The notes beneath the pieces were generated by a model. That model saw nothing but the letters and a program-made list of their open reading frames with translations, did not search any database and was not told the DNA's origin. 15,336 bases of DNA from Nitrospira sp. (GTDB lineage Bacteria > Nitrospirota > Nitrospiria > Nitrospirales > Nitrospiraceae): contig JACOEF010000202.1 of NCBI GenBank assembly GCA_024998705.1, positions 1-15,336 of the forward strand. The letters run 5' to 3'. Shown here piece after piece: positions 1 to 8,800 of this stretch; the first letter of the stretch is position 1, and every line of letters starts with the position of its first letter. The translations under genes were made by a program, and so were the position numbers.

Positions 1-507
1 CATCAGGAGGAGGCGATGATGATGTCGGACCGCATAGCCGTCATGCACCAGGGGCGTATTTGGCAGGTCGGGAGCCCGCGCGAGGTCTACGAGCGGCCGT
101 GTAATTTGTTTGTAGCCCGCTTTCTCGGCGTATCGAATGAACTGCCGGGTACGATCGGTTCCTCGATCGGGGAGGATCGCATCTTTCAGCCGGCGGATGG
201 CGAACAACCGCCGTTCCCGGTGCGGACTGTGTCCACCGAACTGGCCGATCGTTCCGCCACACTCTCGCTTCGGCCGGAGCATATTCGGATGGTGCGCGAA
301 CGGCCGTCTATTTCCGATCCGGTACTCTCCGGCCGGGTGGAGAAGGTGTTATTTGCCGGGAGTGACACGAAGTATTTGGTACGGGTCGGCCGCGACCGTG
401 TGTGGGAAACCAGAATGGCCTCGGGGGCATCGCACGCGCCGTTCACCGCGGGGGATCCGGTGTTTCTCCACTGGTCCTTGGCTGATGCGCGGGTATTTGT
501 CGAGTGA
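1..507 (+). CDS. potA: Polyamine-type ABC importer ATP-binding subunit, 3' end only
   Basis: This is the C-terminal 168 residues of an ABC ATPase whose beginning lies outside the window. The first residues, HQEEAMMMSDRIAVM, are the H-loop/D-loop end of a nucleotide-binding domain of the PotA/MalK/UgpC type, followed by GSPREVYERP, a stock sequence of this family. The remainder (about residues 55-168) fits a TOBE_2 domain, with the LSLRPEHIRM strand at the usual place. Walker A, signature and Walker B lie upstream and cannot be checked. The stop TGA overlaps a GTG start candidate for the next gene, so translation is probably coupled to potB. By family the protein would sit on the cytoplasmic face and drive uptake of spermidine or putrescine; the substrate is inferred from the PotB/C/D neighbours and could be another small cation or amine. 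Confidence 0.9.
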   Translation, partial: HQEEAMMMSDRIAVMHQGRIWQVGSPREVYERPCNLFVARFLGVSNELPGTIGSSIGEDRIFQPADGEQPPFPVRTVSTELADRSATLSLRPEHIRMVRERPSISDPVLSGRVEKVLFAGSDTKYLVRVGRDRVWETRMASGASHAPFTAGDPVFLHWSLADARVFVE

Positions 508-509
508 CC

Positions 510-1400
510 ATGCCTGTCCAGAACACATCATCTTCCTCCGCACCCGGTGGGTCTGCCTGCCGTTCCTGCTGGTTGGCGGCTCCCGGCCTGCTGTGGATGG
601 GCCTGTTTTTTCTGGCGCCGCTGGCCTTGGTGTTTGCGATCAGTTTTGCCTCCCGTGGAACTTACGGCGGCGTTGTGTGGGAGTTCACGGCGGCGAACTA
701 TCTGGATCTGTGGCATCCCCTGTACGGCAAGATCCTCGGGCAATCGTTTTGGTACGCGAGCCTCACCACGGCGATCTGCTTCGTGCTCGGGTTTCCGCTC
801 GCCTATATCATCGCCAGAAGTCCGGCCCGATGGCAGCCGGTGTTGTTGCTTCTGGTCATGTTGCCGTTCTGGACGAACTTTCTCGTGCGAACCTATGCCT
901 GGATGATTGTGCTGCGCCAGAACGGTCTCGTGAACGCCCTGTTGCTGGCGCTTGGAATCGTAGAGGCCCCGCTGGAATTGCTGTATACACCGACGGCCGT
1001 CGTGATCGGACTGGTCTACGGATATCTTCCCTTCATGGTGCTGCCGCTCTATGTCGCCGTGGAACGGTTGGACCCGTTCCTGGTGGAGGCGGCCTGGGAT
1101 CTGTACGCATCGCGCTGGGCGGTCTTCACGCGGATTGTGGTTCCTCTCACCATGCCGGGCATCGTCGGCGGCTGTGTCCTGGTCTTCATCCCGTCGATCG
1201 GCTCGTTCATCACGCCGGACCTTCTGGGCGGAGCGAGAAGCATGATGATCGGCAACCTGATCCAACACGAGTATCTGGTTGTACGTGACTGGCCGTTGGG
1301 ATCGGCGGTGTCCTTCGTGTTGATGGGAATCGTGATGGCCGCGGTGGGGCTGTATTATCGTCATGCCGCCCGGGCTGCCGGGCCGTTGGAGGGACGATGA
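510..1400 (+). CDS. potB: Polyamine-type ABC importer permease PotB
   Basis: A 296-residue inner-membrane permease with about six hydrophobic segments (roughly residues 22-46, 84-103, 108-133, 162-184, 216-236 and 266-284), the normal size and layout for PotB. The cytoplasmic EAA loop starts at E193 (EAAWDLYAS, then RIVVPLTMPGI), which docks onto the ATPase. The glycine usual in this loop (EAAxDLGAS) is a tyrosine here (Y199), a mild departure. I chose ATG at 510; GTG at 504 lies two codons upstream, overlaps the potA stop and is equally possible. The 3' end overlaps the next start in ATGA at 1397-1400, so potB and potC are translationally coupled. Unlike its downstream partners, the frame is uninterrupted. 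Confidence 0.9.
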   Translation: MPVQNTSSSSAPGGSACRSCWLAAPGLLWMGLFFLAPLALVFAISFASRGTYGGVVWEFTAANYLDLWHPLYGKILGQSFWYASLTTAICFVLGFPLAYIIARSPARWQPVLLLLVMLPFWTNFLVRTYAWMIVLRQNGLVNALLLALGIVEAPLELLYTPTAVVIGLVYGYLPFMVLPLYVAVERLDPFLVEAAWDLYASRWAVFTRIVVPLTMPGIVGGCVLVFIPSIGSFITPDLLGGARSMMIGNLIQHEYLVVRDWPLGSAVSFVLMGIVMAAVGLYYRHAARAAGPLEGR

Positions 1401-2170
1401 GGCGAGGATCGACGAGCCTGAGCCTCGTCAGCATTCTGGCAATGCTGTTTCTCTACGGCCCCATTTTCGTGCTGGTGCTCTATTCGTTCAATACCGCCCA
1501 CCTGTCGATGGCCTGGCGGGGGACGACGCTCAAGTGGTATGCCGCACTCTGGCATGACGAGGCGCTGCTTGCCGCGGCCGCGAATAGCCTGCTCATTGCC
1601 GTTGCCTCGACCATCGGCGCGACCTTGCTGGGCGGGCTGATGGCACTCGGCATGGAGCGCATGCCCCTGCGCCGGCAGCAGCTTATCTAGGGCGGGTTGG
1701 TGCTGCCGCTTGTCATTCCGGAAGTCATGATGGGTGTGGCACTGATGCTGCTCTTCGTGATGCTCAAGATGCCGCTCGGTCTCACCACGGTGATCCTCGG
1801 CCACATTGCGTTTAATATTCCCCTGGTCACCATCATGATCCGCACGCGGCTGCGCAAATTGGATCCGGCGTTAGGCGAGGCGGCGGCTGATCTGGGCGCG
1901 GACTCTTGACAGGTCTTCCGGTATGTCACGTTGCCATTACTACGTCCGGCCGTCTGGGGCGCAGTACTGGTGGCTTTTACCGTCTCGCTCGACGATTTTC
2001 TGGTGACGTTTTTCACGGCCGGTCCCGGCGCGACGACCTTGCCGTTGAAGGTCTATTCGATGATCAAGTCCGGTGTCACGCCTGAGATCAATGCGCTGTC
2101 TGCGCTGCTGTTGGTCATTTCCATGGCCTGTGTCGCCCTTTCCCTTCATCTGCAACGCCGCGAGGTGTGA
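1397..2170 (+). pseudogene. potC: Polyamine-type ABC importer permease PotC, interrupted by two in-frame stop codons
   Basis: Read straight through, this is a full-length PotC-like permease of 257 codons: an N-terminal membrane segment (LAMLFLYGPIFVLVLYSFN), about five further membrane spans, and an EAA loop beginning at codon 161 (EAAADLGADS). Two stops break it: TAG at 1688-1690 (codon 98) and TGA at 1907-1909 (codon 171). No frameshift exists; all three pieces are in one frame and all resemble PotC. The TGA sits where the family has tryptophan (GASxWQxFxxVTLP), so a single TGG-to-TGA change explains it. The TAG falls just before the conserved stretch LPLVIPEVMMG. As written no full permease can be made without readthrough, and the importer would be dead. 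Recent inactivation or sequence error are the simplest explanations. Confidence 0.85.
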
Positions 2171-3241
2171 GTGGGGATTTCTCTCCGACGGTTGGGCCAA
2201 TGGGGACTGTGCCTCATCTGTTTGGTACTGACCGTGCCATCCTGACGGCAAGATTCAGTCGGTGACCCTGCCGAGGCCAGACCGGTCCTGCATTACTTCA
2301 CCTGGTCCGATTATGTAGGACCTGAGCTCATTCAGGAATTCGAGCGGCGCGAGGGCGTGAAGGTGGTGATCGATACCTTCAGCAGCTATGAAGAGCTATT
2401 GGCCAAACTCCAGAGCGGAGCTACGGGGTATGATGTGGCGGTACCCTCCGATTTCATGGTGGCCATCATGATCCAGCAGGGGCTGCTGAGCGAATTGGAT
2501 CAGCAGGCGCTGCCCAACGCATCCCTGTTGGAGCCACACCTGCAAGCCCTTCCGTTCGATCCGGAGCGACGTTACTCAGTTCCATATCTATGGGGCAGCG
2601 TGGGGATCGGATACGACTCCGCGGTGATCCCGACGCCGCCGGATAGTTGGGCGATCCTCTGGGAATCGCGTTACAAAGGCCGCATCAGCATGTTGAACGA
2701 CCAACGGGAAGTGTTTGGTGCCGTGTTGCGCTCGATGGGGCAGTCGATGAACAGCACGGATCCGCTGGTGATCGAGGCGGCAAAGGAGCGGTTGCTGCAG
2801 CAGAAACCCCTGGTGAAGACTTATACGAGCGATCATTACGATCAGTTGCTGGCGTCAGGGGAAGTCGTGTTGGCGCATGCCTGGGGGGGGCCGGTGGCGA
2901 GGGCCATGGCCGAGCGGCCCTCCATTCGCTATGTGGTCCCGAAGGAAGGGGCGACCTTGTGGGCGGATTGCCTGGTGGTGCTCCGGACAGCCCCTCAGAA
3001 ACAATTAGCCATGCGTTTTATCAACTATCTCATGGAGCCTCACGTCGCGGCGCGTACGTCGGAGCGGCTGCGTTTTGCCTCCGCTTCCCGGTCGGCCCGG
3101 GAATTGGTGAGCGCCTCAACGAGGGATAATCCGGCGGTATATCCGCCGCTTGACCAACTTGGTCGATTGGAATGGATGAAGGATGTCGGCCGGGGGATCC
3201 GCCTCTATGACCGGGCCTGGACGGAGCTGAAAATGCAGTGA
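2171..3241 (+). pseudogene. potD: Periplasmic polyamine-binding protein PotD, signal peptide interrupted by TGA
   Basis: From GTG at 2171, directly after the potC stop, the frame encodes a basic start and a hydrophobic signal segment (LGQWGLCLICLVLTVPS). A TGA follows at 2243-2245 (codon 25). The frame then continues open for 331 codons of typical PotD: VLHYFTWSDYVGPELIQEFE, then SGATGYDVAVPSDFMV and YLWGSVGIGYD, ending near the family's usual length of about 350 residues. The family captures spermidine/putrescine in the periplasm and delivers it to PotB/C. With the stop, only internal starts such as GTG at 2357 could give product, and those would lack the signal peptide and the first strand of the fold. 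A single change from CGA or TGG would restore the frame. The gene belongs to the same operon as potA-C. Confidence 0.8.
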
Positions 3242-3257
3242 GTGATGGGTACGGGTC

Positions 3258-3289
3258 TTGTTTCAAATGCACCGGAGAATCAGTATAAT
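3258..3289 (+). promoter_or_regulatory. Candidate sigma-70 promoter of the metal-efflux operon
   Basis: A perfect TATAAT lies at 3284-3289 in the 145-base gap between potD and the efflux operon. The best -35-like match is TTGTTT at 3258-3263, leaving a 20-base spacer. TTTCAA at 3261-3266 gives a 17-base spacer but a poorer box. A long spacer is typical of promoters activated by MerR-family regulators, but I see no clear dyad within it. The -10 is convincing, the -35 is not. Confidence 0.45.
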
Positions 3290-3321
3290 GCGCCCGCTGT
3301 CCTTCAGGGTTCGATATTCCT

Positions 3322-3334
3322 TCACACTGTGTGA
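3322..3334 (+). promoter_or_regulatory. Perfect 13-bp palindrome, possible operator
   Basis: TCACAC-T-GTGTGA is a perfect inverted repeat with a one-base centre. It begins 32 bases after the end of the -10 box, so it would lie in the early transcribed leader, about 53 bases before the assigned TTG start of the channel gene. A repressor dimer could use it as an operator, or it may be chance. No regulator gene is present in the window. Confidence 0.3.
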
Positions 3335-3386
3335 CGACATGCTCCGATTCAGAAATTGCCGGAAGGACGGCTCCTGTCCCTAGGCT

Positions 3387-4685
3387 TTGAGCCGTGGGCT
3401 CTGGCTGGTGGTCGGCCTGCTGGGTCTTGTTCTGCTTGGTAGCGGGATCGTGCAGGCGGCTGAGTCGACTCCGGCCAAGACGGCCCCCTTTTCTCCGCCG
3501 GTGGTCCGTCTGGACCTGTCCGAGGCGATGGCCCTGTTCCTGAAGCAGAACCTGGATTTATTGATCGCCAAGTATGGCATCGAGTCCAGTAAAGGACAGC
3601 AGATAACGGCACGGCTCTTTCCGAATCCGGTGGCGCAGATCGGCAGCGTGGCCTCCTTTACACAAGGCAATACGCTCGCGAAAAGCGGCGCCCTCACCAT
3701 GCAGGTGCAGCAACTGTTCGAACTGGCCGGCAAGCGCGGGTACCGGATCGAAAGCGCCGGATTTGGCGTGCAGTCATCCGAAGCCGATTTTGAGGATGCG
3801 GTCCGCCAGTTGGGGTTCATGATCAAGGATGCATACTATCGCGTGCTGGTGGCGCAGCGCCGGCTGTCCTTGGCGGAAGAAAATCGTGATCGGTTCGCGC
3901 GCATTCTGGACGTCAATACGATCCGTTTTAAGAAGGGCTACATCGCCGAAGTCGATCTGATCCGGATTCGTCTCCAGGTGGTCGATTTCCAATCTCAGGT
4001 GATCGAGGCGATTCAGGAAGGGGAGTCCGCCAGGGCCGATCTCCGTCAACTGCTGCGACTGTCGCCGGCCTCGAAAGTGGAGTTGACGACGGAAATGGAC
4101 TACCGGCGGGTGGATCCCGACATGGGCCGGCTCAGATCGATGGCTCTGGAGGTGCGTCCTGATATCAAGAGCCGTCGGGCGACGCTGTTGCAGCGCGAGT
4201 CGGACCTGAAACTTGCGAAAGCCTTTCGCATTCCTGATCTGACGATCGGTGCCGGGTATTCGATTCAGGGGCCGCAGGGGCCTGATAATCAACAGATGGG
4301 GATCCTGAATCTCGGGGTGCCCCTGCCGTTGTTCAACCGGAACCAAGGCGGGATCGTCCAGGCTGAAGTCGGCGTGCAGTCCGCGCAGGCTGAATTGGAT
4401 CGTACGGTGAATCAGGTGGAAAACCAGGTGGAGGTGGCCTACCGGAATCTCCTCCAGAGTCGCCGGTTGGTGGAAGCCTATCTGGCGGGGGTCCTGGAAG
4501 ATGCCCGTTCCACCTTCACTATCGTTGAGCGCGCCTATGAGCGGGGAGGGGCCACGATTTTGGATCTCCTCGACGCTGCGCGCACCTCGCGGACCATTCA
4601 GCAGAACTTTATCGAAGCGCTCTTTTCCTATCAGCGAAACTTGTTTCAGTTGGAGAGTTCGGTCGGGCAGGAGATTACGTCATGA
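3387..4685 (+). CDS. TolC-like outer-membrane channel of a metal-efflux RND pump (CzcC/CusC type)
   Basis: A 432-residue protein with a signal peptide (hydrophobic residues 5-22, probable cleavage after VQA at residue 24) and two OEP domains of the TolC fold. Family hallmarks are FELAGKRGYRIESA near residue 113 and GVPLPLFNRNQGGI near residue 310, both characteristic of CzcC/CusC relatives. It has no lipobox, so it is probably not acylated. It would form the outer-membrane exit duct for the adaptor and pump encoded next. The start is TTG at 3387, the only start giving an intact signal peptide in an open frame; no good ribosome site precedes it. An in-frame ATG at 3339 is separated from it by a TAG at 3381-3383. 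The stop overlaps the next start (ATGA at 4682-4685), a tight operon link. Confidence 0.88.
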   Translation: MSRGLWLVVGLLGLVLLGSGIVQAAESTPAKTAPFSPPVVRLDLSEAMALFLKQNLDLLIAKYGIESSKGQQITARLFPNPVAQIGSVASFTQGNTLAKSGALTMQVQQLFELAGKRGYRIESAGFGVQSSEADFEDAVRQLGFMIKDAYYRVLVAQRRLSLAEENRDRFARILDVNTIRFKKGYIAEVDLIRIRLQVVDFQSQVIEAIQEGESARADLRQLLRLSPASKVELTTEMDYRRVDPDMGRLRSMALEVRPDIKSRRATLLQRESDLKLAKAFRIPDLTIGAGYSIQGPQGPDNQQMGILNLGVPLPLFNRNQGGIVQAEVGVQSAQAELDRTVNQVENQVEVAYRNLLQSRRLVEAYLAGVLEDARSTFTIVERAYERGGATILDLLDAARTSRTIQQNFIEALFSYQRNLFQLESSVGQEITS

Positions 4686-5827
4686 ACTCCTGGGTGAGGC
4701 CGGTCGCAAGAATAGCCGCGGCGCTGTCGCTGTGGGCCTGTAGCCAAACGCAGGAACCGGCGTCTTCAAAGCCCTCCGTCACCCCGGAACAGGCTGCCGT
4801 CCAGCCTCAGCCGCAGTCCACGGGGCAGATCGAGACGGCCGTGGTGGATTTCAAACCCATCCAACCTGAGCTGGTTCTGGTCGGAAAGGTGGCCTACGGC
4901 GAAGACCGGTATTCGAAAATTTCCTCTCCGCTGCAAGGACGCGTGGTGGAGGTGCGGGCCAAACTGGGCGACCGCGTGGAGGCCGGTGCGACGTTGCTGG
5001 TCATCGACAGTTCCGATATTACCGCTGCCTATTCGGAATTCGTGAAAGAAGCCTCCGAGTTGGAGTACTCCACGCGGGCGCAGGAACTTGCGAAGGAATT
5101 GTTTGCCACCAAGGCCTTGGCCCTGAAAGATCTCAAGCAGGCCGAGAACGATCTGATCAAAGCGAGGGCCGGATTTCGGCGGGCGAAGGAGCGGTTGTTG
5201 TCGTTGCGTATTCCTGCTCAAGAGTTGGAAAAGCCGCTCGCTCAACAGCGTATTACCTCGCGCTTCGAGATGAAGAGCCCCTTGACCGGCACCGTGGTCG
5301 AGCGGGCCGTCACTCCTGGGCAGTCTGTCGGAAGTGACGCCGGCCAGGTCTTGTTCACGGTGGCCGATCTGGATCGGTTGCAGGTCGTGGCCGATGTGTA
5401 TGAGCGGGACCTCGCCTTGGTAAAAGTCAGTCAGGTGGGACGTATCAATGTGGAGGCCTATCCGGGGAGCGACTTTGCCTCCGTCGTGGCTTCGATCGGG
5501 GATGTCGTCGATCCGAACACCCGCACCATCAAAGTTCGGGCCTGGGTCGACAATCGTGATCAACGACTCAAGCCGGAGATGTTTGCTCGGCTGAGGCTGG
5601 ACGTCGGTGATGCGACGCCGTTCCTGACGATTCCCAAAGAGGCGGTCGTCGAGATCGACGGTAAACACTTCGTCTATGTGGTGGATACGCCTCAGCACTA
5701 CGAGAAGCGCGAGGTGCTGGTGTCGAACGTCTCCAGCGGCCAGGTTCGTATTCTGGAGGGGTTGACGTCCGGTCAGCGCATTGTGATCAAGGGCGCGGTG
5801 TTGGTGAAGGGACAAGAGGCGAGGTAA
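4682..5827 (+). CDS. RND efflux periplasmic adaptor (CzcB/CusB-like), probable lipoprotein
   Basis: A 381-residue membrane-fusion protein. The N-terminus (hydrophobic residues 9-19, then C20 in LWACSQ) resembles a lipoprotein signal, though tryptophan at -2 is unusual. A lipoyl-like half-motif (SPLQGRVVEVRAKLGDRVEAG, about residues 82-102) is followed by a helical hairpin rich in Ala/Glu/Lys (about 118-190). The second lipoyl half (KSPLTGTVVERAVTPGQSVG), a beta-barrel segment (VADVYERDLALVKVSQVG) and a membrane-proximal domain complete the classic order. I see no methionine cluster of the CusB copper-binding type and no long CzcB metal-binding extension, so the metal cannot be read from it. 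It bridges the channel and the inner-membrane pump. The end is GAGGCGAGG then TAATG, where a mini-ORF begins. Confidence 0.9.
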   Translation: MNSWVRPVARIAAALSLWACSQTQEPASSKPSVTPEQAAVQPQPQSTGQIETAVVDFKPIQPELVLVGKVAYGEDRYSKISSPLQGRVVEVRAKLGDRVEAGATLLVIDSSDITAAYSEFVKEASELEYSTRAQELAKELFATKALALKDLKQAENDLIKARAGFRRAKERLLSLRIPAQELEKPLAQQRITSRFEMKSPLTGTVVERAVTPGQSVGSDAGQVLFTVADLDRLQVVADVYERDLALVKVSQVGRINVEAYPGSDFASVVASIGDVVDPNTRTIKVRAWVDNRDQRLKPEMFARLRLDVGDATPFLTIPKEAVVEIDGKHFVYVVDTPQHYEKREVLVSNVSSGQVRILEGLTSGQRIVIKGAVLVKGQEAR

Positions 5828-5883
5828 TGAGTCAGCCCATCATCCGGCCTGTCTATTTTCGCCAGCGGGTTCTCGTCTCATGA
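5827..5883 (+). CDS. Possible 18-residue coupling mini-ORF between adaptor and pump genes
   Basis: An ATG at 5827 overlaps the adaptor's TAA (TAATG) and is preceded by AGAGGCGAGG, a good ribosome-binding site. The frame runs 18 codons (MSQPIIRPVYFRQRVLVS) and stops at TGA 5881-5883, which overlaps the pump's ATG at 5880 (ATGA). The pump gene has no visible ribosome site of its own, and the 52-base gap is otherwise unexplained. Translation of this tiny frame could carry ribosomes from the adaptor gene to the pump gene. The peptide resembles nothing I know. It could be accidental, because short frames with such overlaps do arise by chance. Confidence 0.4.
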   Translation: MSQPIIRPVYFRQRVLVS

Positions 5884-8800
5884 TCGTGAGAATCGTCGAG
5901 CTCTCACTCGTCCAGCGTTTCTTGATCTGTGCGCTCGGGTTCAGTCTTCTCTTCGGCGGGCTCTATGCCTTCCAACAGCTCGACATCGTTGCCTATCCGG
6001 ACCCTTCGCCTCCGATGGTGGAGGTGATCACCCAGTTCCCCGGTTGGTCCGCGGAGGAGATCGAGCGACAAATCACGATACCCATCGAAGTGGCCTTAAA
6101 CGGCATGCCGGGCCTCACCGATATCCGTTCCCTCTCGATCTTCGGGTTAAGCGACGTGAAGATCTATTTCGATTTCGGGACGCAATACTTTTTTGACCGG
6201 CAGGAAGTCATCAATCGCCTGGCTACCGTCAGCCTTCCCCAAAACGTGCAGCCGGCTCTGTCGCCCTGGTGGGCGATCGCAGAGATCTACCGCTACGAAC
6301 TGGCCAGCGACGGAAAGACGAGCCTGACCGACCTCAAGACGATTCAGGATTGGCAGGTCCGGCGGGAGTTCCGTCGCGTGCCGGGCATCATCGATGTGAC
6401 AGCCTTCGGAGGAACGACTCAGGAATATCACGTCGATATCGACCCCGGAAAATTGATCAGCTATCAGGTCAGCCTTGCGCAGGTCATGGAGGCCTTGACG
6501 AACAGCAACGCCAACGTCGGCGGCAATTACCTGACGGTGGGGGCTCAAAACTACAACATCCGTGGCCTCGGGCTGATCAACGGTCTGGCGGACATTGAAA
6601 ATGTGATGGTGGCCGAAAAGGAAGGCACGCCCATTTTCGTGAAGACACTGGGAACCGTGTCGGTGGGACATCGGGTGCGGGTGGGCAAGGTCGGGATCGA
6701 CGACCACGACGACGTGGTGGAAGGGGTGATTCTCCTGCAGCGCGGATACAAGGCGCTGTCCGTCCTGGAGCGGGTGCGGGAAAAGGTCGAGGAGCTGAAT
6801 AAGTGGAAATTGCCGGAAGGGGTGAAGGTCAAGACCTTCTATGACCGGCCCGCTTTGATCCATACCACGGTTGAAACGGTCACCGACATTTTGATCAGCG
6901 GCATGGTCCTCGTGTTCGTGATCCTGTTCGTCTTTCTTGGGCATTTCCGGGCGTCGCTCATTGTGGCGCTGACGATTCCCATGTCGTTGCTGTTTACGTT
7001 CACCATGATGGTGATGATCGGGCAGTCGGCCAACCTCATTTCACTCGGTTCGATCGATTTCGGCATCATCGTCGATGCGACGCTGGTGATGGTGGAAAGT
7101 ATCTTTTTCCATCTCGGCCATGATCGCCGTTTGGGCCTCACCGTGCCGCAACAGATTGTGCGCGCCGCGCGCCAGGTCGGCCAGCCGATTTTCTTTTCTA
7201 CGGCCATCATCGTGGTGGCCTTCATTCCCCTGTTCACGATGACCGGGGTGCCGGGAAAGATCTTCGCGCCGATGTCTATCACCTATGGATTTGCGCTCTT
7301 CGGCGCGCTGCTCATGGCGTTTACGCTGGCGCCGGTGCTCTGTTCCCTGCTGCTGACGGGTGTGGTGAAGGAAGAAGATACGCGGTTTGTCGGCGCGATT
7401 CGCAGGACCTATTTGGCCGTGTTGCAATGGGCCCTGCACCACAACGTGAAAGTGATCGGCGCGGCGCTGGTACTGCTGGTCGGAGCATTCGGGGCGCTGC
7501 AATTCATCGGTGGAGAATTCATGCCGGCATTGGAGGAGGGGAATCTTTGGGTCCGCGCGACCATGCCGGTCGATATTTCCTACGACGAGGCCGCCCGCTT
7601 GACCGGAGAAATCCGGCAGATGTTCAGGCAGTCGCCCGAGGTCGTCACGATCGTCTCTCAGCTTGGGAGACCCGACGATGGAACCGACCCCACGAGTTTC
7701 TTTAACGCGGAGTTCCTCGCGAATCTCAAGCCGCAGAAGGAGTGGCGGCCAGGGCTGGGCAAGGACCAGTTGGTGGAGGAGATCGAGGCGCGGCTAAAAG
7801 TCATTCCCGGGATCGTCTTCAACTTTTCCCAGGTCATTCAAGACAACGTGGAAGAGGCCATGTCCGGCGTGAAGGGAGAGAACTCCATCAAGCTCTTCGG
7901 CAACGACCTGAAGACCATGGAGGCGAAGGCGGTCGAGATCGAATCGGTGATGAAGGGGATACGCGGCGTCAAGGATTTAGGCATCTTTCGGTTGGTCGGG
8001 CAGCCCAATCTGCTGATCCAGGTGGATCGGGAGGCCAGCGCCCGCTATGGGCTTCGGGTTTCGGACGTCAATGCAGTCGTACAGGCGGCGGTGGGAGGTC
8101 AGGGGGTGACCCAGGTCTTCGAGGGTGAGCGACTCTTCGATTTGGTGGTCCGCTTTCTGCCCGAGTTTCGGAGGGATGCCGAAACGATCGGCAATATCCT
8201 GGTGAATACGCCGGATGGCGCGCGGATCCCTTTGAAACAGGTGGCGACGATCAAAACCCAGACCGGCGCGTTCATTATTTATCGGGAAAACAACGAACGC
8301 TATATCCCCATCAAGTTCAGCGTGCGTGATCGCGACCTCGAGAGCACAGTGAAGGAGGCTCAAGCGAAGATGGCCACAGCGGTTTCGCTCCCGGAGCGGT
8401 ATCGGCTTGAATGGGCCGGTCAGTACGATCAACTCACGGCCGAACAGAAACGGCTGACCATGATCGTACCGGTGAGCCTCGTGATCATCCTCTTTCTCCT
8501 CTACACGACGTTCAACTCGCTCACGAATGCGCTGTTGGTGCTGGTCACGGTTCCCTTTGCGTTGATCGGAGGCATTTTTTCGCTGGTCTTTACTGGGACC
8601 CATTTCAGCATTTCTGCGGCGGTGGGCGTGATTTCGACGCTGGGAGTAGCGATTCTCGGAGGAGTCCTGTTAATCTCACGTATCGAGGATTTTCGTCTCA
8701 ATGGGCTGGATTTGCGCGAGGCTGTGTTGAAGGGCGCGGATGTGCAGATGCGCCCGATCCTCATGGCGACGCTGGCGGCGGCCATCGGGTTGCTCCCGGC

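Noticed and set aside
137..1288. Long plus-strand frame of 383 codons across potA/potB
   Set aside because: It overlaps two well-supported genes in another frame and its protein is Arg/Cys/Trp-rich with no family resemblance, typical of a shadow frame in GC-rich DNA.
528..1364. Minus-strand frame opposite potB
   Set aside because: Antisense shadow with low-complexity His/Gln/Arg content; potB itself is unmistakable.
1397..3241. Genome-wide reassignment of TGA to Trp or Gly
   Set aside because: TGA ends many genes in the window at the expected positions, the putative replaced residues differ (Trp, Gly, Arg or Trp), and one interruption is TAG.
4766..5815. Long minus-strand frame of 349 codons opposite the adaptor gene
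   Set aside because: Antisense shadow of a clear RND adaptor; the protein is His/Gln/Arg-rich with no domain.
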